A DNA stretch of 64,000 nucleotides from Ferruginibacter sp050611725. Its GTDB lineage: Bacteria; Bacteroidota; Bacteroidia; Chitinophagales; Chitinophagaceae. This document shows, in pieces, positions 1 to 8,271 of the stretch (within the stretch, counting starts at the first letter, position 1; every line of letters starts with the position of its first letter). A program made the position numbers and the translations under genes. The stretch is from assembly GCF_050611725.1 (NCBI RefSeq), contig NZ_JBODJB010000001.1, positions 744,001 to 808,000 on the forward strand, in the 5' to 3' direction. A model generated the notes under the pieces. It was given only the letters and a program-made list of their open reading frames with translations. It did not search any database and was not told the origin of the DNA.

Positions 1-1
1 T

Positions 2-1891
2 AAAATTTATCGACAAAAAGATGAATCGTTTGTTCGTTTGTTGAATAAAGTACGAAACAACCAAATGGATAAGGATGATTTTGAAGACCTGCATCTTCGT
101 TTTGATCAACACTTTACTCCTCCGGTAAATGAAAAATACATTACCCTTACTTCTCATAACAGACAATCAGATCAAATCAATCTGGTACAACTACACAAAT
201 TATTTACGCCTGAATTCAAGTATACGGCAAACATCGAGGGTGAATTTTCCGAAAAAGCCTATCCGGCCGAAGTTGAATTGGTTTTAAAGGTTGGGGCACA
301 GGTTATGTTCTTAAAGAACGATGCTATTCAAAAAAGGTATTTTAATGGTAAGATCGGTGTAATTAAATCGTTGGAAAAAGAAAGAATTATTGTTGAAGCA
401 GATGGATTTGATATTGATGTTTCTTTAGAAACATGGGAAAACACCCGCTACACTTTAAACAAAGCCGATGGCAAATTAGAGCAAGAAGTTGTCGGTTCGT
501 TTTCTCAATATCCATTGCGATTAGCTTGGGCTATCACCATACACAAAAGCCAGGGATTGACTTTTGAAAAAGTGATGATCGATGCAGGATCTGCATTCAG
601 CAGCGGACAAGTGTATGTTGCATTAAGCCGTTGTACAAGTTTAGAAGGTATTGTGCTGTTATCAAAAATTCCGAGCTCGGCCATTCAAAACAACGACAAT
701 GTTATAAAGGGCCTACAATCTTTAACACATAAGGGCTCTTTAGCAGAACGATTTGCCGGTGCAAGGCAGGTTTATACACAACAGCTCTTAGAAGAAATTT
801 TTTCTTTTGAAGAGGTAAATACTGCTGCTACGCAATTACAATTTCATGTAAAAAAACATTTAGATAAATTAAATCCGGAAAGTGAACCATGGGTGAACGA
901 TCTTAAAAACTATATCAACTCAGAACAAGTTGTCGGATTAAAATTTATCAGTCGTACCGGCGAGTTAATGAAAGAAGAAGGCATCATTGAAAAAAATATG
1001 TTGTTGCAACAACGTATCATGGATGCAGCCAATCATTTTATTCCTAAGTTTTCATCGCTGCAACAATCTTTACAAAAGCATCCCATTATAACAGAACATA
1101 AAGAAGCTGCAACAGAAGTAAATGAATATTTACAGCAGCTTGCGTTATCCATACACACTTTATTGTATTACTTGGAATATTGCAAACAGCCTTTTGCCAT
1201 TACATCTTTTTTAAAGAAGAAATTAAATTATGCATTGCCACGTATTTCTATAACCTGTTATGCAAGCGGTAAAAAAGAAATTGTTTCCACCGATACCCCT
1301 AACCTTGAATTGTACAATACGCTGAAACGTTGGCGGGATATGGTTATTGAAGAAACCCAACAACCAATTTACATGGTTGCCAATCAGGCCACACTAAAAG
1401 AAATCTGCACGTACCTGCCACTTACAAAAAAAGACCTAATGCAAATAAGTGGGTTTGGAAAAGCGAAGGTTGAAAAATATGGTGATGATATTATTGAAGC
1501 TGTTGAAAGCTACTGTCACCGGCATGGAGTTGAAACAAATATGTTTGCTAAAGAAGGGAATCCCAAAAAAGAAAGAAAAGAAAAAAGCAGTGAACCAAAA
1601 GTTGATACTAAAAAAGTTTCTTTTGATCTATTTAAAGAAGGAAAAACAATAGATGAAATTGCAACAATAAGAAATTTTACAAAAGCCACTATTGAAGGGC
1701 ATTTATCAAATTATATTGGTACGGGTGAAATTAATATTGACGATCTTGTAAATAAAGAAAAACAACTGTTAATTAAAAATGCGATTACGGTACACGGTAG
1801 AGAAAACATAAAGATCTTAGTAGATAATTTACCGGGTATTGGTTATGGGGAAGTCAGGATGGTCTTGGCTTCTGGAATGACTAACGAGTAG
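2..1891 (+). CDS. PIF1-like helicase with HRDC and HTH domains, 5' end cut by window
   Basis: The frame is open to the window edge, and the first visible residues (IYRQKDESFVRLLN) already look like the inside of a PIF1-type helicase, so the N-terminal Walker half lies outside. Visible are a THN-type motif (YITLTSHNRQSDQIN), the late helicase motif WAITIHKSQGLTF and the arginine-finger region VYVALSRCTSLEG. An HRDC-like domain follows (about residues 435-510 of the visible part, ending near the helix-hairpin-like ISGFGKAKVEKYG). A C-terminal HTH_40-like region begins at VSFDLFKEGKTIDEIA. The family unwinds DNA, probably in replication or repair. The ATG/TTG codons near base 38 are internal and not the start. 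Family assignment is confident; the exact cellular role is not known. Confidence 0.9.
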   Translation, partial: KIYRQKDESFVRLLNKVRNNQMDKDDFEDLHLRFDQHFTPPVNEKYITLTSHNRQSDQINLVQLHKLFTPEFKYTANIEGEFSEKAYPAEVELVLKVGAQVMFLKNDAIQKRYFNGKIGVIKSLEKERIIVEADGFDIDVSLETWENTRYTLNKADGKLEQEVVGSFSQYPLRLAWAITIHKSQGLTFEKVMIDAGSAFSSGQVYVALSRCTSLEGIVLLSKIPSSAIQNNDNVIKGLQSLTHKGSLAERFAGARQVYTQQLLEEIFSFEEVNTAATQLQFHVKKHLDKLNPESEPWVNDLKNYINSEQVVGLKFISRTGELMKEEGIIEKNMLLQQRIMDAANHFIPKFSSLQQSLQKHPIITEHKEAATEVNEYLQQLALSIHTLLYYLEYCKQPFAITSFLKKKLNYALPRISITCYASGKKEIVSTDTPNLELYNTLKRWRDMVIEETQQPIYMVANQATLKEICTYLPLTKKDLMQISGFGKAKVEKYGDDIIEAVESYCHRHGVETNMFAKEGNPKKERKEKSSEPKVDTKKVSFDLFKEGKTIDEIATIRNFTKATIEGHLSNYIGTGEINIDDLVNKEKQLLIKNAITVHGRENIKILVDNLPGIGYGEVRMVLASGMTNE

Positions 1892-1900
1892 TAAATTGCG

Positions 1901-2416
1901 TTATCTTCCAAAATCATCTTGTACCCTCACAATATCATCTTCATCACTTGGGTTTTCCGCATCGGTATGTTGCCAGATCTCTGCTACAATACCCCAGCCA
2001 TCCAAGCCGATCAAACGGTGGCGTTCGCCTTTTGCTAATTGAATAATGTCACCGATTTTTAGATGAGTGGTTTGTTTCTCATCATCCGTATCGCTTGTAA
2101 CTACGCCGGCTGTTCCGCCAATGAGTTTCCATATTTCTGCACGACGATGATGGTATTGCCAGCTCAATCTTTTTTGAGGCCCAACCACCAAAATTTTCGG
2201 ACTCAGTTTTCCGGAAATTTCAAGTTCCTTTTTAGTAAGATGTGAAAAATATTTTGAAATAAATTTATCTGCTTCGTTTTCATCGATCACAAAAAAACCA
2301 CCCCAGGGACGCTTATCGTCGTATTTATCAACAGCAATATTTTGCTCTTTTAAATACTCGGCAACTTTTTTAAAAACTTTTTCTTTAGAAGTATCTGTGG
2401 CAAACGATAAGGACAT
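1901..2416 (-). CDS. Cupin protein, mannose-6-phosphate isomerase type II-like
   Basis: This 171-residue protein carries a cupin core. PWGGFFVI lies near residue 37 and resembles the PWG motif of phosphomannose isomerase C-terminal domains. LSWQYHHRRAEIWKLIGG supplies the metal-binding HxH...E pattern, and KGERHRLIGLDGWGIVAEIW supplies the second cupin motif. It is much shorter than bifunctional ManC-type enzymes, because only the isomerase-type cupin is present. A sugar-phosphate isomerase role is inferred from the family; the substrate cannot be read from sequence. It is convergent with the helicase and lies 29 bases downstream of mnmG on the same strand. Confidence 0.8.
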   Translation of the reverse strand: MSLSFATDTSKEKVFKKVAEYLKEQNIAVDKYDDKRPWGGFFVIDENEADKFISKYFSHLTKKELEISGKLSPKILVVGPQKRLSWQYHHRRAEIWKLIGGTAGVVTSDTDDEKQTTHLKIGDIIQLAKGERHRLIGLDGWGIVAEIWQHTDAENPSDEDDIVRVQDDFGR

Positions 2417-2445
2417 ATTCAGGAATTCTTTGAATCAAATATAAA

Positions 2446-4314
2446 TTATCTTCCCATAAAAACCATTAATATCTGTACATCACTTGGATTTACGCCCGAT
2501 ATACGTGAAGCTTGTCCAAGTGTATGCGGACGAATTTTTTTAAACTTTTGTTTTGCCTCTGTTCCTAGTGAGACTAACTTTTCGTAATCAAAATTTTCAG
2601 GGATCACAAGATTCTCCAACTGGCTCATTTTGGTTACGAGCTCTTTTTCCTTTTCAATATAAGTATCGTATTTGATCTGTATCTCTGCTTGTTCAATTGT
2701 TTCTGCGCCATATTCACCAAGAGCTGACGCCAGTTTTGGAACAGCATTTATCATTGCACTTAAGCTTAAATTTGGTCTCAATAATATCTGTCCAGCTTTT
2801 TGTCTTTTATCTAACGGTGATGAATAAACGCTTTCTAATACTCCGTTTATTTCTTCCGGCTCCAAACTGATCTGTTGAAGCAATTCTTTAATTTTAGCTA
2901 CATTCTCTTTCTTCGCTATTACTTTGTCCATTCTTTCCTGATCGGCTAATCCCAAGCGATAACTGATCTCTGTAAGACGCAGATCCGCATTATCCTGACG
3001 CAAAAGGGTTCTAAATTCGGCTCTACTGGTGAACATACGGTAAGGTTCATCCGTTCCTTTATTGATCAGATCGTCTATTAATACACCGATATACGCTTCA
3101 CTTCTTTTTAAAACTACCGGCTCCAAATTTCTTGCTTTTTGATGAGCATTGATACCGGCCATTAAACCCTGACAAGCCGCTTCCTCATATCCTGTTGTAC
3201 CATTTATTTGTCCGGCAAAGAAAAGATTGTCAATCAGCTTTGTTTCGAGGCTGAATTTTAACTGTGTTGGTGGAAAATAATCATACTCAATGGCATATCC
3301 TGGGCGGAACATTCTGCAATTTTCAAAGCCAGGAACCATTTTAAGTGCTTGATACTGAACCTCTTCCGGCAAAGATGAGGAGAATCCGTTCACGTAGACC
3401 TCTATCGTGTTAAACCCTTCGGGCTCAACAAATAACTGATGTCTTTCCCTATCGGAAAACCTATTGATCTTGTCTTCTATACTCGGGCAATACCTTGGCC
3501 CGGTTCCCTGAATTCTACCCTGAAACATCGGACTTTTTTCAAACCCAGTTTTTAGTATTTCATGTACTTCAGGACTTGTATAAGTTACCCAACAACTTCT
3601 TTGTTGTTCTGGTTTAATTTTTTCTATTCCTTTATAACTAAACCCCACAATCTCTTCATCACCCTTCTGCTCTTCCATTTTGGAATAATCTAGACTTCTA
3701 CCATCTATTCTTGGAGGAGTTCCTGTTTTTAATCGATCGCTTTCAAAGCCCAGCGCAACCAATTGCTCAGTTATTCCTGTTGAAGCTTTTTCGGCCATAC
3801 GACCGCCGCCTAACTGTTTCTCACCAATATGGATGATCCCGTTTAAAAATGTCCCATTGGTTAAAACCACTGATTTTGCCTTGATTTCGTGCCCCAAACC
3901 GGTCAAAACACCAAAAACTTGACCATTTTTAATCAAAAGTCCATTTACCATATCTTGGTAAAAGTCAACGTTGGGAGTATTTTCAAGCATTTCCCTCCAC
4001 TTATTAGCAAAGATCATTCTATCGCTTTGCACCCTCGGACTCCACATGGCCGGCCCTTTGCTTCGATTCAACATCCTGAACTGGATCATACTGGCATCAC
4101 TTACTATACCACTATACCCTCCCATGGCATCTATTTCCCTTACAATCTGACCTTTTGCAATACCTCCCATGGCAGGATTACAACTCATTTGTCCGATGGT
4201 TTGCATATTCATAGTAATAAGCAGCACCTTGCTGCCCATATTAGCGGCAGCGGCAGCGGCTTCGCAACCGGCATGACCGGCACCTACTACTATGATATCG
4301 TATTCTGGAAACAT
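2446..4314 (-). CDS. mnmG: tRNA U34 carboxymethylaminomethyl modification enzyme MnmG (GidA)
   Basis: With MnmE, MnmG builds the cmnm5 modification on uridine 34 of tRNAs, using FAD, glycine or ammonium and a folate one-carbon unit in the cytoplasm. The 622-residue length is normal for the family. The N-terminus carries the FAD motif VVGAGHAGCEAA, followed by the GidA signatures NPAMGGIAKGQIVREIDAMGG (split here as NPAMGGIAKGQ and IVREIDAMGG), GTPPRIDGRS and GYAIEYDYFPP. The ATG at 4314 lies five bases after a TATCTTTG promoter element on the minus strand, so the leader would be very short or absent. MnmE is not in the window. Two parS-like sites lie upstream at 4387-4441. Confidence 0.97.
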   Translation of the reverse strand: MFPEYDIIVVGAGHAGCEAAAAAANMGSKVLLITMNMQTIGQMSCNPAMGGIAKGQIVREIDAMGGYSGIVSDASMIQFRMLNRSKGPAMWSPRVQSDRMIFANKWREMLENTPNVDFYQDMVNGLLIKNGQVFGVLTGLGHEIKAKSVVLTNGTFLNGIIHIGEKQLGGGRMAEKASTGITEQLVALGFESDRLKTGTPPRIDGRSLDYSKMEEQKGDEEIVGFSYKGIEKIKPEQQRSCWVTYTSPEVHEILKTGFEKSPMFQGRIQGTGPRYCPSIEDKINRFSDRERHQLFVEPEGFNTIEVYVNGFSSSLPEEVQYQALKMVPGFENCRMFRPGYAIEYDYFPPTQLKFSLETKLIDNLFFAGQINGTTGYEEAACQGLMAGINAHQKARNLEPVVLKRSEAYIGVLIDDLINKGTDEPYRMFTSRAEFRTLLRQDNADLRLTEISYRLGLADQERMDKVIAKKENVAKIKELLQQISLEPEEINGVLESVYSSPLDKRQKAGQILLRPNLSLSAMINAVPKLASALGEYGAETIEQAEIQIKYDTYIEKEKELVTKMSQLENLVIPENFDYEKLVSLGTEAKQKFKKIRPHTLGQASRISGVNPSDVQILMVFMGR

Positions 4315-4319
4315 GGGTG

Positions 4320-4327
4320 CAAAGATA
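4320..4327 (-). promoter_or_regulatory. TAnnTTTG promoter -7 element of mnmG
   Basis: On the minus strand this reads TATCTTTG, an exact match to the Bacteroidota -7 consensus TAnnTTTG. It ends five bases before the mnmG ATG, implying a nearly leaderless transcript. I see no clear -33 TTG at the usual spacing. Confidence 0.6.
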
Positions 4328-4386
4328 CGAAATAGAAAAATGTGTTTTGGGAGGAATTGAGTTAAAATGCCCCAAACTATACGAAG

Positions 4387-4402
4387 TGTTCCACGGGAAA
4401 CA
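4387..4402 (+). other. parS-like centromere site 1
   Basis: The 16-mer TGTTCCACGGGAAACA differs from the widely conserved bacterial parS consensus TGTTNCACGTGAAACA at one defined position (G for T in the CACGTG core). It lies in the short mnmG-ybeY gap. Neither gene needs such a palindrome here. ParB binding is inferred from the match only. Confidence 0.5.
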
Positions 4403-4425
4403 TCTCCCTCTAGCAGAAACTTAAA

Positions 4426-4441
4426 TGTGACACGTGGAACA
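4426..4441 (-). other. parS-like centromere site 2
   Basis: The minus-strand 16-mer TGTTCCACGTGTCACA has the intact TGTTNCACGTG half of parS and differs at two positions of the other half. It abuts the ybeY stop codon and lies 39 bases from site 1. Its CGTGGAACA end is also perfectly complementary to TGTTCCACG of site 1, so a hairpin in mnmG/ybeY RNA is an alternative explanation. Confidence 0.45.
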
Positions 4442-4864
4442 TTATTTAAAATACGACTTCAGGTATTTATCTTCCATTTGTCGCATAAGCTTCTCATCTT
4501 TAGTTGACTTATCCTTATATCCACATAAATGCAAGGCGCCGTGGAAGATAACCCGGTGTAACTCCTCTTTAATGGAGGTCTCGTGGTTTTTAGCATTATC
4601 CCGAACCCGATCTATACTTATATATATATCCCCATCAACCGGTAAAGACGGTTCTGAAAGACAAAAAGTTATAATGTCGGTGTAGTAGTTGTGATTCAGA
4701 TAAGACTTATTGATTTCAAGTAAGTAATCATCCGAGCAAAAGACATATGACAAAGAGCCTAGTCGCTTCTCCTCCTTTGAGAAAATTGTTGGAATAAACT
4801 TCTTTAACCTTGTCCGATCTTTCAACACGGGCACTTTTTCAATAAAAAAGAATTGAACCTTCAT
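4442..4864 (-). CDS. ybeY: Endoribonuclease / rRNA maturation factor YbeY
   Basis: YbeY is a metal-dependent single-strand RNase acting in 16S rRNA 3' maturation and ribosome quality control. The 140-residue protein has the family signature HRVIFHGALHLCGYKD, which supplies the Zn-binding HxxxHxxxxxH/D pattern, preceded by the conserved YYTDIITF-type segment. I chose the ATG at 4864 (MKVQFFFIEK) rather than an in-frame ATG ten codons upstream, because it gives the usual family length and leaves room for the divergent feoA promoter. It probably belongs to a minus-strand group with mnmG, although two parS-like sites intervene. Confidence 0.93.
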   Translation of the reverse strand: MKVQFFFIEKVPVLKDRTRLKKFIPTIFSKEEKRLGSLSYVFCSDDYLLEINKSYLNHNYYTDIITFCLSEPSLPVDGDIYISIDRVRDNAKNHETSIKEELHRVIFHGALHLCGYKDKSTKDEKLMRQMEDKYLKSYFK

Positions 4865-4909
4865 GTGTTTAATTTCTGAATTCGAAATTATCAATCAATC
4901 TCGAATAAA

Positions 4910-4917
4910 TACCTTTG
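4910..4917 (+). promoter_or_regulatory. TAnnTTTG promoter -7 element of feoA
   Basis: TACCTTTG matches the Bacteroidota -7 consensus and lies 20 bases before the feoA ATG at 4938. It also supports starting feoA there rather than at an upstream in-frame codon at 4863. Confidence 0.6.
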
Positions 4918-4937
4918 CAGGAAATAAATCTGACGGA

Positions 4938-5171
4938 ATGGACAGAAGACTCTCGGAAATTGAAGTAGGCAAAACCGTACTCATTAAATATTTTGAAAAA
5001 GACGATATTTTTTTAAAGTTGATGGAAATGGGGTGCGTACCCGGCGAGACAATAATTATTGATCAAATTGCCCCATTGGGAGATCCGATCTCAATAATGG
5101 TTGCAGGATATAACCTTAGTTTACGCCTAAATGAAGCCGAAAATATTTGGGTTGAAGAATTAAACAATTGA
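4938..5171 (+). CDS. feoA: FeoA family ferrous iron transport protein
   Basis: This 77-residue SH3-like FeoA protein is the small cytoplasmic partner thought to modulate the FeoB ferrous iron permease. Visible family features are the N-terminal LSEIEVGKTVLIKYF strand, LLKLMEMGCVPGETI-like core (here FLKLMEMGCVPGETI) and the C-terminal LSLRLNEAENIWVEE, matching the iSLRxxEAxxI pattern. I started at the ATG at 4938, because upstream codons overlap the ybeY start and the promoter. It is followed 13 bases later by nadD. Its likely partner feoB is not adjacent but about 14.5 kb downstream at 19627. Confidence 0.9.
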   Translation: MDRRLSEIEVGKTVLIKYFEKDDIFLKLMEMGCVPGETIIIDQIAPLGDPISIMVAGYNLSLRLNEAENIWVEELNN

Positions 5172-5184
5172 TTATCAATATTTT

Positions 5185-5763
5185 ATGAAAATTGGACTTT
5201 ATTTTGGCTCCTTCAACCCGGTACATACCGGTCATCTTATCATAGCTAACCATATTGCTCACAATTTTGATCTGCAGCAGGTTTGGATGGTAGTTTCTCC
5301 TCAAAACCCATTCAAGAAATCAGTCTCCCTTCTTAATGAGTACCATCGTTTACATTTTATACAAGCGTCTATTGAGGGAGAAACGAAACTCAAAGCATCC
5401 AACGTAGAATTTAAATTACCCAAACCTTCTTATACAATCGATACATTGACATATCTGGAAGAAAAATATCCGGAACATCAATTTTCAATTATTATGGGTA
5501 GCGATAGTTTTAATAATTTATCTAAATGGAAAAATTATGAACTTATAGTAAAAAAATATAAGCTATTTATTTACATAAGGCCGGGTTTTGAAGTAGATAA
5601 TTCTATCGGTGCGACGATAGAGATTGTAAAAGCACCATTGCTTGAGATTTCGAGTACCCATATACGTGAGTTAGTAAAAGAAGGAAAGTCTATTCGCTAT
5701 CTGGTGCCGGATGTGGTGAATGAAGAGATTGAAAGAAATGGCTATTATAGACAACCGGTTTAG
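5185..5763 (+). CDS. nadD: Nicotinate-nucleotide adenylyltransferase
   Basis: NadD transfers AMP from ATP to nicotinate mononucleotide, giving deamido-NAD in de novo and salvage NAD synthesis. The 192-residue protein begins with YFGSFNPVHTGHLIIA, containing the nucleotidyltransferase GxFxPxHxGH motif. It ends with LEISSTHIRELVKEGK, containing the ISSTxxR motif. Length and order are normal. It follows feoA by 13 bases and probably shares its transcript. Its stop overlaps the convergent chrA stop by four bases. Further NAD genes in the window are nadA at 13.8 kb and pnuC with a NadR-like kinase at 34-35.6 kb. Confidence 0.95.
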   Translation: MKIGLYFGSFNPVHTGHLIIANHIAHNFDLQQVWMVVSPQNPFKKSVSLLNEYHRLHFIQASIEGETKLKASNVEFKLPKPSYTIDTLTYLEEKYPEHQFSIIMGSDSFNNLSKWKNYELIVKKYKLFIYIRPGFEVDNSIGATIEIVKAPLLEISSTHIRELVKEGKSIRYLVPDVVNEEIERNGYYRQPV

Positions 5764-6974
5764 AAGAGCCAGCCAAGGCCAAGGCAAATTATTACAATAA
5801 CAGGAGCTGGTAGTTTTGTATAATTGAGTGCGATAAATGTTCCAAGTATTACACCAATGTTTAAGAGACTAACAAGTTTGAAAGACATAAGGGATATATC
5901 TTTCAGCAAATAAAGGGAAGCTGCCCACATTAATCCTACTACAACTGCATTAATGCCCTCAAGGGCCCTGTTGACCACAACAAATTTTTTTAAATATTGC
6001 CAAACAGGAAAAAAGAATAGTACCAACAAAGCGCTGGGTAAAAAAATTGCGACTGACCCAATAATACAGCCCAAGAGTTGTCGTTCCTTTCCTTCATTTT
6101 TTAAAGCAATACCACCCGTGTAAGATGCAATGGAAAATACGGGTCCGGGAATAGCCCGAACAATTCCTGCTCCGGTCAACAACTCCTGTTTATCAATCCT
6201 AATAATATTTTGTGAGCTATCCGAGAACTTTCGGTCAGTAGGTCTGGCAACGTATTGATCTAACATCATTGGAATCAATACATCACCTCCTCCAAAAACC
6301 AGACTTCCGAAACGATAAAAGTTTTCGAAAAGATTGTAAGCTTTTCTATCTTCCCAATTCTGCTTTCTTGCCGTTTCGCTAAGAAAACCCGCCAAAGCAA
6401 AAACTAAAACAAAAAGCCAGATATTTGTCCATCGCACTTGCTTGGGTTTTACCTTTTCACGTTCCGGAAAACGTTTATCGCTAAAATTTGTGGCTACGCC
6501 CCCCAAAACGATCAATAAAGGGAAAACCCAAGGTGCTTTGAATAAAAAATAGGTAATGCCCATTGATAATAACATGATTATCTGTGTAATCAGATTGTTC
6601 ACAGAAATTTTGAATGCTTTAACGGCAGCATATATCAAAAAACCGATTGCCATGGGCTGAATGAACTGGAAAACACTGGTATGCAAATTGGCTGATCCGA
6701 TGCTTGCTACAAGAAAAGAAAAAGCCCCCATTAAAATGCAGGCCGGTAATATCCAAATAATCAATGTAATAACCGCCAGCATAACGCCCCCACGTTTATA
6801 CCCGATCAGAGTTAATGTTTGGGTGGAAGAAGCCCCCGGTAATAGCTGACAAAACGAAGTGTAGTCCATCAACTCCTGACTCGTTACATCTCTTCGTTTG
6901 TCAACAAAGGTTTTCATCATCATACCAAAATGGCCTTGGGGCCCACCAAAAGCGGTTATACTGTGCACTAACAC
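5760..6974 (-). CDS. chrA: Chromate transporter family protein (ChrA), two CHR domains
   Basis: This is a long-chain CHR protein with two homologous halves. The first has SITAFGGPQGHFGMMM and CQLLPGASSTQTLTLIG. The second has FRFGSLVFGGGDVLIPMM-like YRFGSLVFGGGDVLIP and GIVRAIPGPVFSIASYTGG. About ten hydrophobic segments indicate an inner-membrane protein. The family exports chromate or exchanges anions; the substrate here is inferred. The annotated start is a GTG at 6974. However, the frame stays open and protein-like upstream to a stop at 7068-7070 (residues RHIPFLKS precede the start), matching where relatives begin, with no ATG/GTG/TTG available. The true start may be a CTG near 7004-7010. 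A TATCTTTA-like element lies at 7043-7050 on this strand. Confidence 0.88.
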   Translation of the reverse strand: MLVHSITAFGGPQGHFGMMMKTFVDKRRDVTSQELMDYTSFCQLLPGASSTQTLTLIGYKRGGVMLAVITLIIWILPACILMGAFSFLVASIGSANLHTSVFQFIQPMAIGFLIYAAVKAFKISVNNLITQIIMLLSMGITYFLFKAPWVFPLLIVLGGVATNFSDKRFPEREKVKPKQVRWTNIWLFVLVFALAGFLSETARKQNWEDRKAYNLFENFYRFGSLVFGGGDVLIPMMLDQYVARPTDRKFSDSSQNIIRIDKQELLTGAGIVRAIPGPVFSIASYTGGIALKNEGKERQLLGCIIGSVAIFLPSALLVLFFFPVWQYLKKFVVVNRALEGINAVVVGLMWAASLYLLKDISLMSFKLVSLLNIGVILGTFIALNYTKLPAPVIVIICLGLGWLF

Positions 6975-7144
6975 AGATTTTAAAAATGGTATATGTCTGA
7001 GCAGGTTCAGTGTTGTACAATTAGATTTACAATGGCAAGTCTTAAAGATACAAATTAAATGTACTTTTCATAAAAAACAGAATGGCCGGTTGTAAAATGC
7101 TGCACACATGTATTCACGTTAGTGAATATGAAGAAACTTAAGAG

Positions 7145-8218
7145 TTAGAGTAGTTCGTACAATGCCCTTAGCTTTTCTCTTGATATGATCTTTTCCCAAT
7201 CTTTACCTAAAGCATTTTCCCAAAGCGGTTTCATACCCAATGAAACATCAATCATTTTATTAAACTGCTCATCGGTTAAATTGGCACAGATATTTTGTGG
7301 TATATCAATGTGATTTTTTTCAACCATGTATTTAAACTCTTTTACGCCTTCGGGATAATACTCTTCCAGTTTATCAAAAACAATACAATTACCAATACCG
7401 TGTTTGGTACCGAGTAAATAACTTAATCCATAACTAACGGCATGGGCTACCCCAACCTGAGAATAGGCAATGCTCATACCTCCGGCATAAGAAGCCATCA
7501 TTAATTTATCATCGCATTCATCGTCCCAGACAGGCTTATCAACAAAAACATCTCTACACAATTCAAGAGCCTTTTCTCCGTAACTTTTACTAAACTCGTT
7601 CAAATAAGTTCCGGTAAGACTTTCTATACAATGTATGTAACAATCCATACCTGTATAAAATCGTTGGTTTGCCGGAGCGTTGGCACAAAGTTCCGGATCT
7701 AAAACAATCTGATCGAAAGGGGTGAAATCTGAATTCATTCCGAGTTTACGGGTTGGGCCTGTTAATACTGTAGTGCGACTTACTTCGGCGCCGGTTCCAC
7801 TCAATGTTGGGATTCCTACTTTATAAACACCTGCAACTTTAACAAGATCCCATCCTTGATAATCTGCACTGCTTCCCGGATTTGTCATCATTAAAGAAAC
7901 AGCCTTTGCAAGATCCATTGCAGAGCCGCCACCAATACCAATAATGCCGCTCACGGTTCCAAATTCTTCTTTCAATTGGTTAGCTAATACATCTACATAT
8001 GTTGTCTTAGGTTCGTAAGTAACATCAACATAAATAATCTTATCTTTTCCCTTTACAGGAACTCTTTGCGCCAGAGGCTTACCTTCAAAAAAATGATCGA
8101 CTAAAAAGATCATTGGTTTGTCGCCAATTCTTCTTGGTTGAAGAATTTCATCAAGTTGATCAAATGCACCACGTCCGTAAACAACGTAGTCAACCATTTT
8201 AAAGTTTCTGAATTTCAT
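7145..8218 (-). CDS. kdnB: Iron-containing alcohol dehydrogenase, KdnB-like (Kdo 8-oxidase)
   Basis: This 357-residue group III-type dehydrogenase has GIIGIGGGSAMDLAKAVSLM for NAD(P) binding and YKVGIPTLSGTGAEVSRT. Metal-binding histidines lie in FYTGMDCYIHCIES and in HAVSYGLSYLLGTKHGIGN. The MKFRNFKMVDYVVYGRGAFDQL start, DYQGWDLVK and GTYLNEFSKSYGEKALELC fit the KdnB subfamily as I remember it. KdnB oxidises C8 of 3-deoxy-D-manno-octulosonate before KdnA transaminates it to 8-amino-Kdo for lipopolysaccharide. KdnA is usually a neighbour but is not seen here. The enzyme family is certain; the KdnB assignment is probable. Confidence 0.85.
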   Translation of the reverse strand: MKFRNFKMVDYVVYGRGAFDQLDEILQPRRIGDKPMIFLVDHFFEGKPLAQRVPVKGKDKIIYVDVTYEPKTTYVDVLANQLKEEFGTVSGIIGIGGGSAMDLAKAVSLMMTNPGSSADYQGWDLVKVAGVYKVGIPTLSGTGAEVSRTTVLTGPTRKLGMNSDFTPFDQIVLDPELCANAPANQRFYTGMDCYIHCIESLTGTYLNEFSKSYGEKALELCRDVFVDKPVWDDECDDKLMMASYAGGMSIAYSQVGVAHAVSYGLSYLLGTKHGIGNCIVFDKLEEYYPEGVKEFKYMVEKNHIDIPQNICANLTDEQFNKMIDVSLGMKPLWENALGKDWEKIISREKLRALYELL

Positions 8219-8271
8219 GCTGCAATTTCGCTAAAAACTTTTAAAGTGGTATATTTATAGAAACATATTCT

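Noticed and set aside
1449..1652. Second-frame ORF within the helicase gene
   Set aside because: It is lysine-rich frame-shadow sequence inside a conserved coding region.
3889..4335. 148-codon plus-strand ORF opposite mnmG
   Set aside because: It is antisense to a fully conserved gene and has no family resemblance.
4865..4937. Longer N-terminus for feoA and ybeY using upstream in-frame starts
   Set aside because: The extensions overlap each other and the feoA promoter, and add residues not typical of either family.
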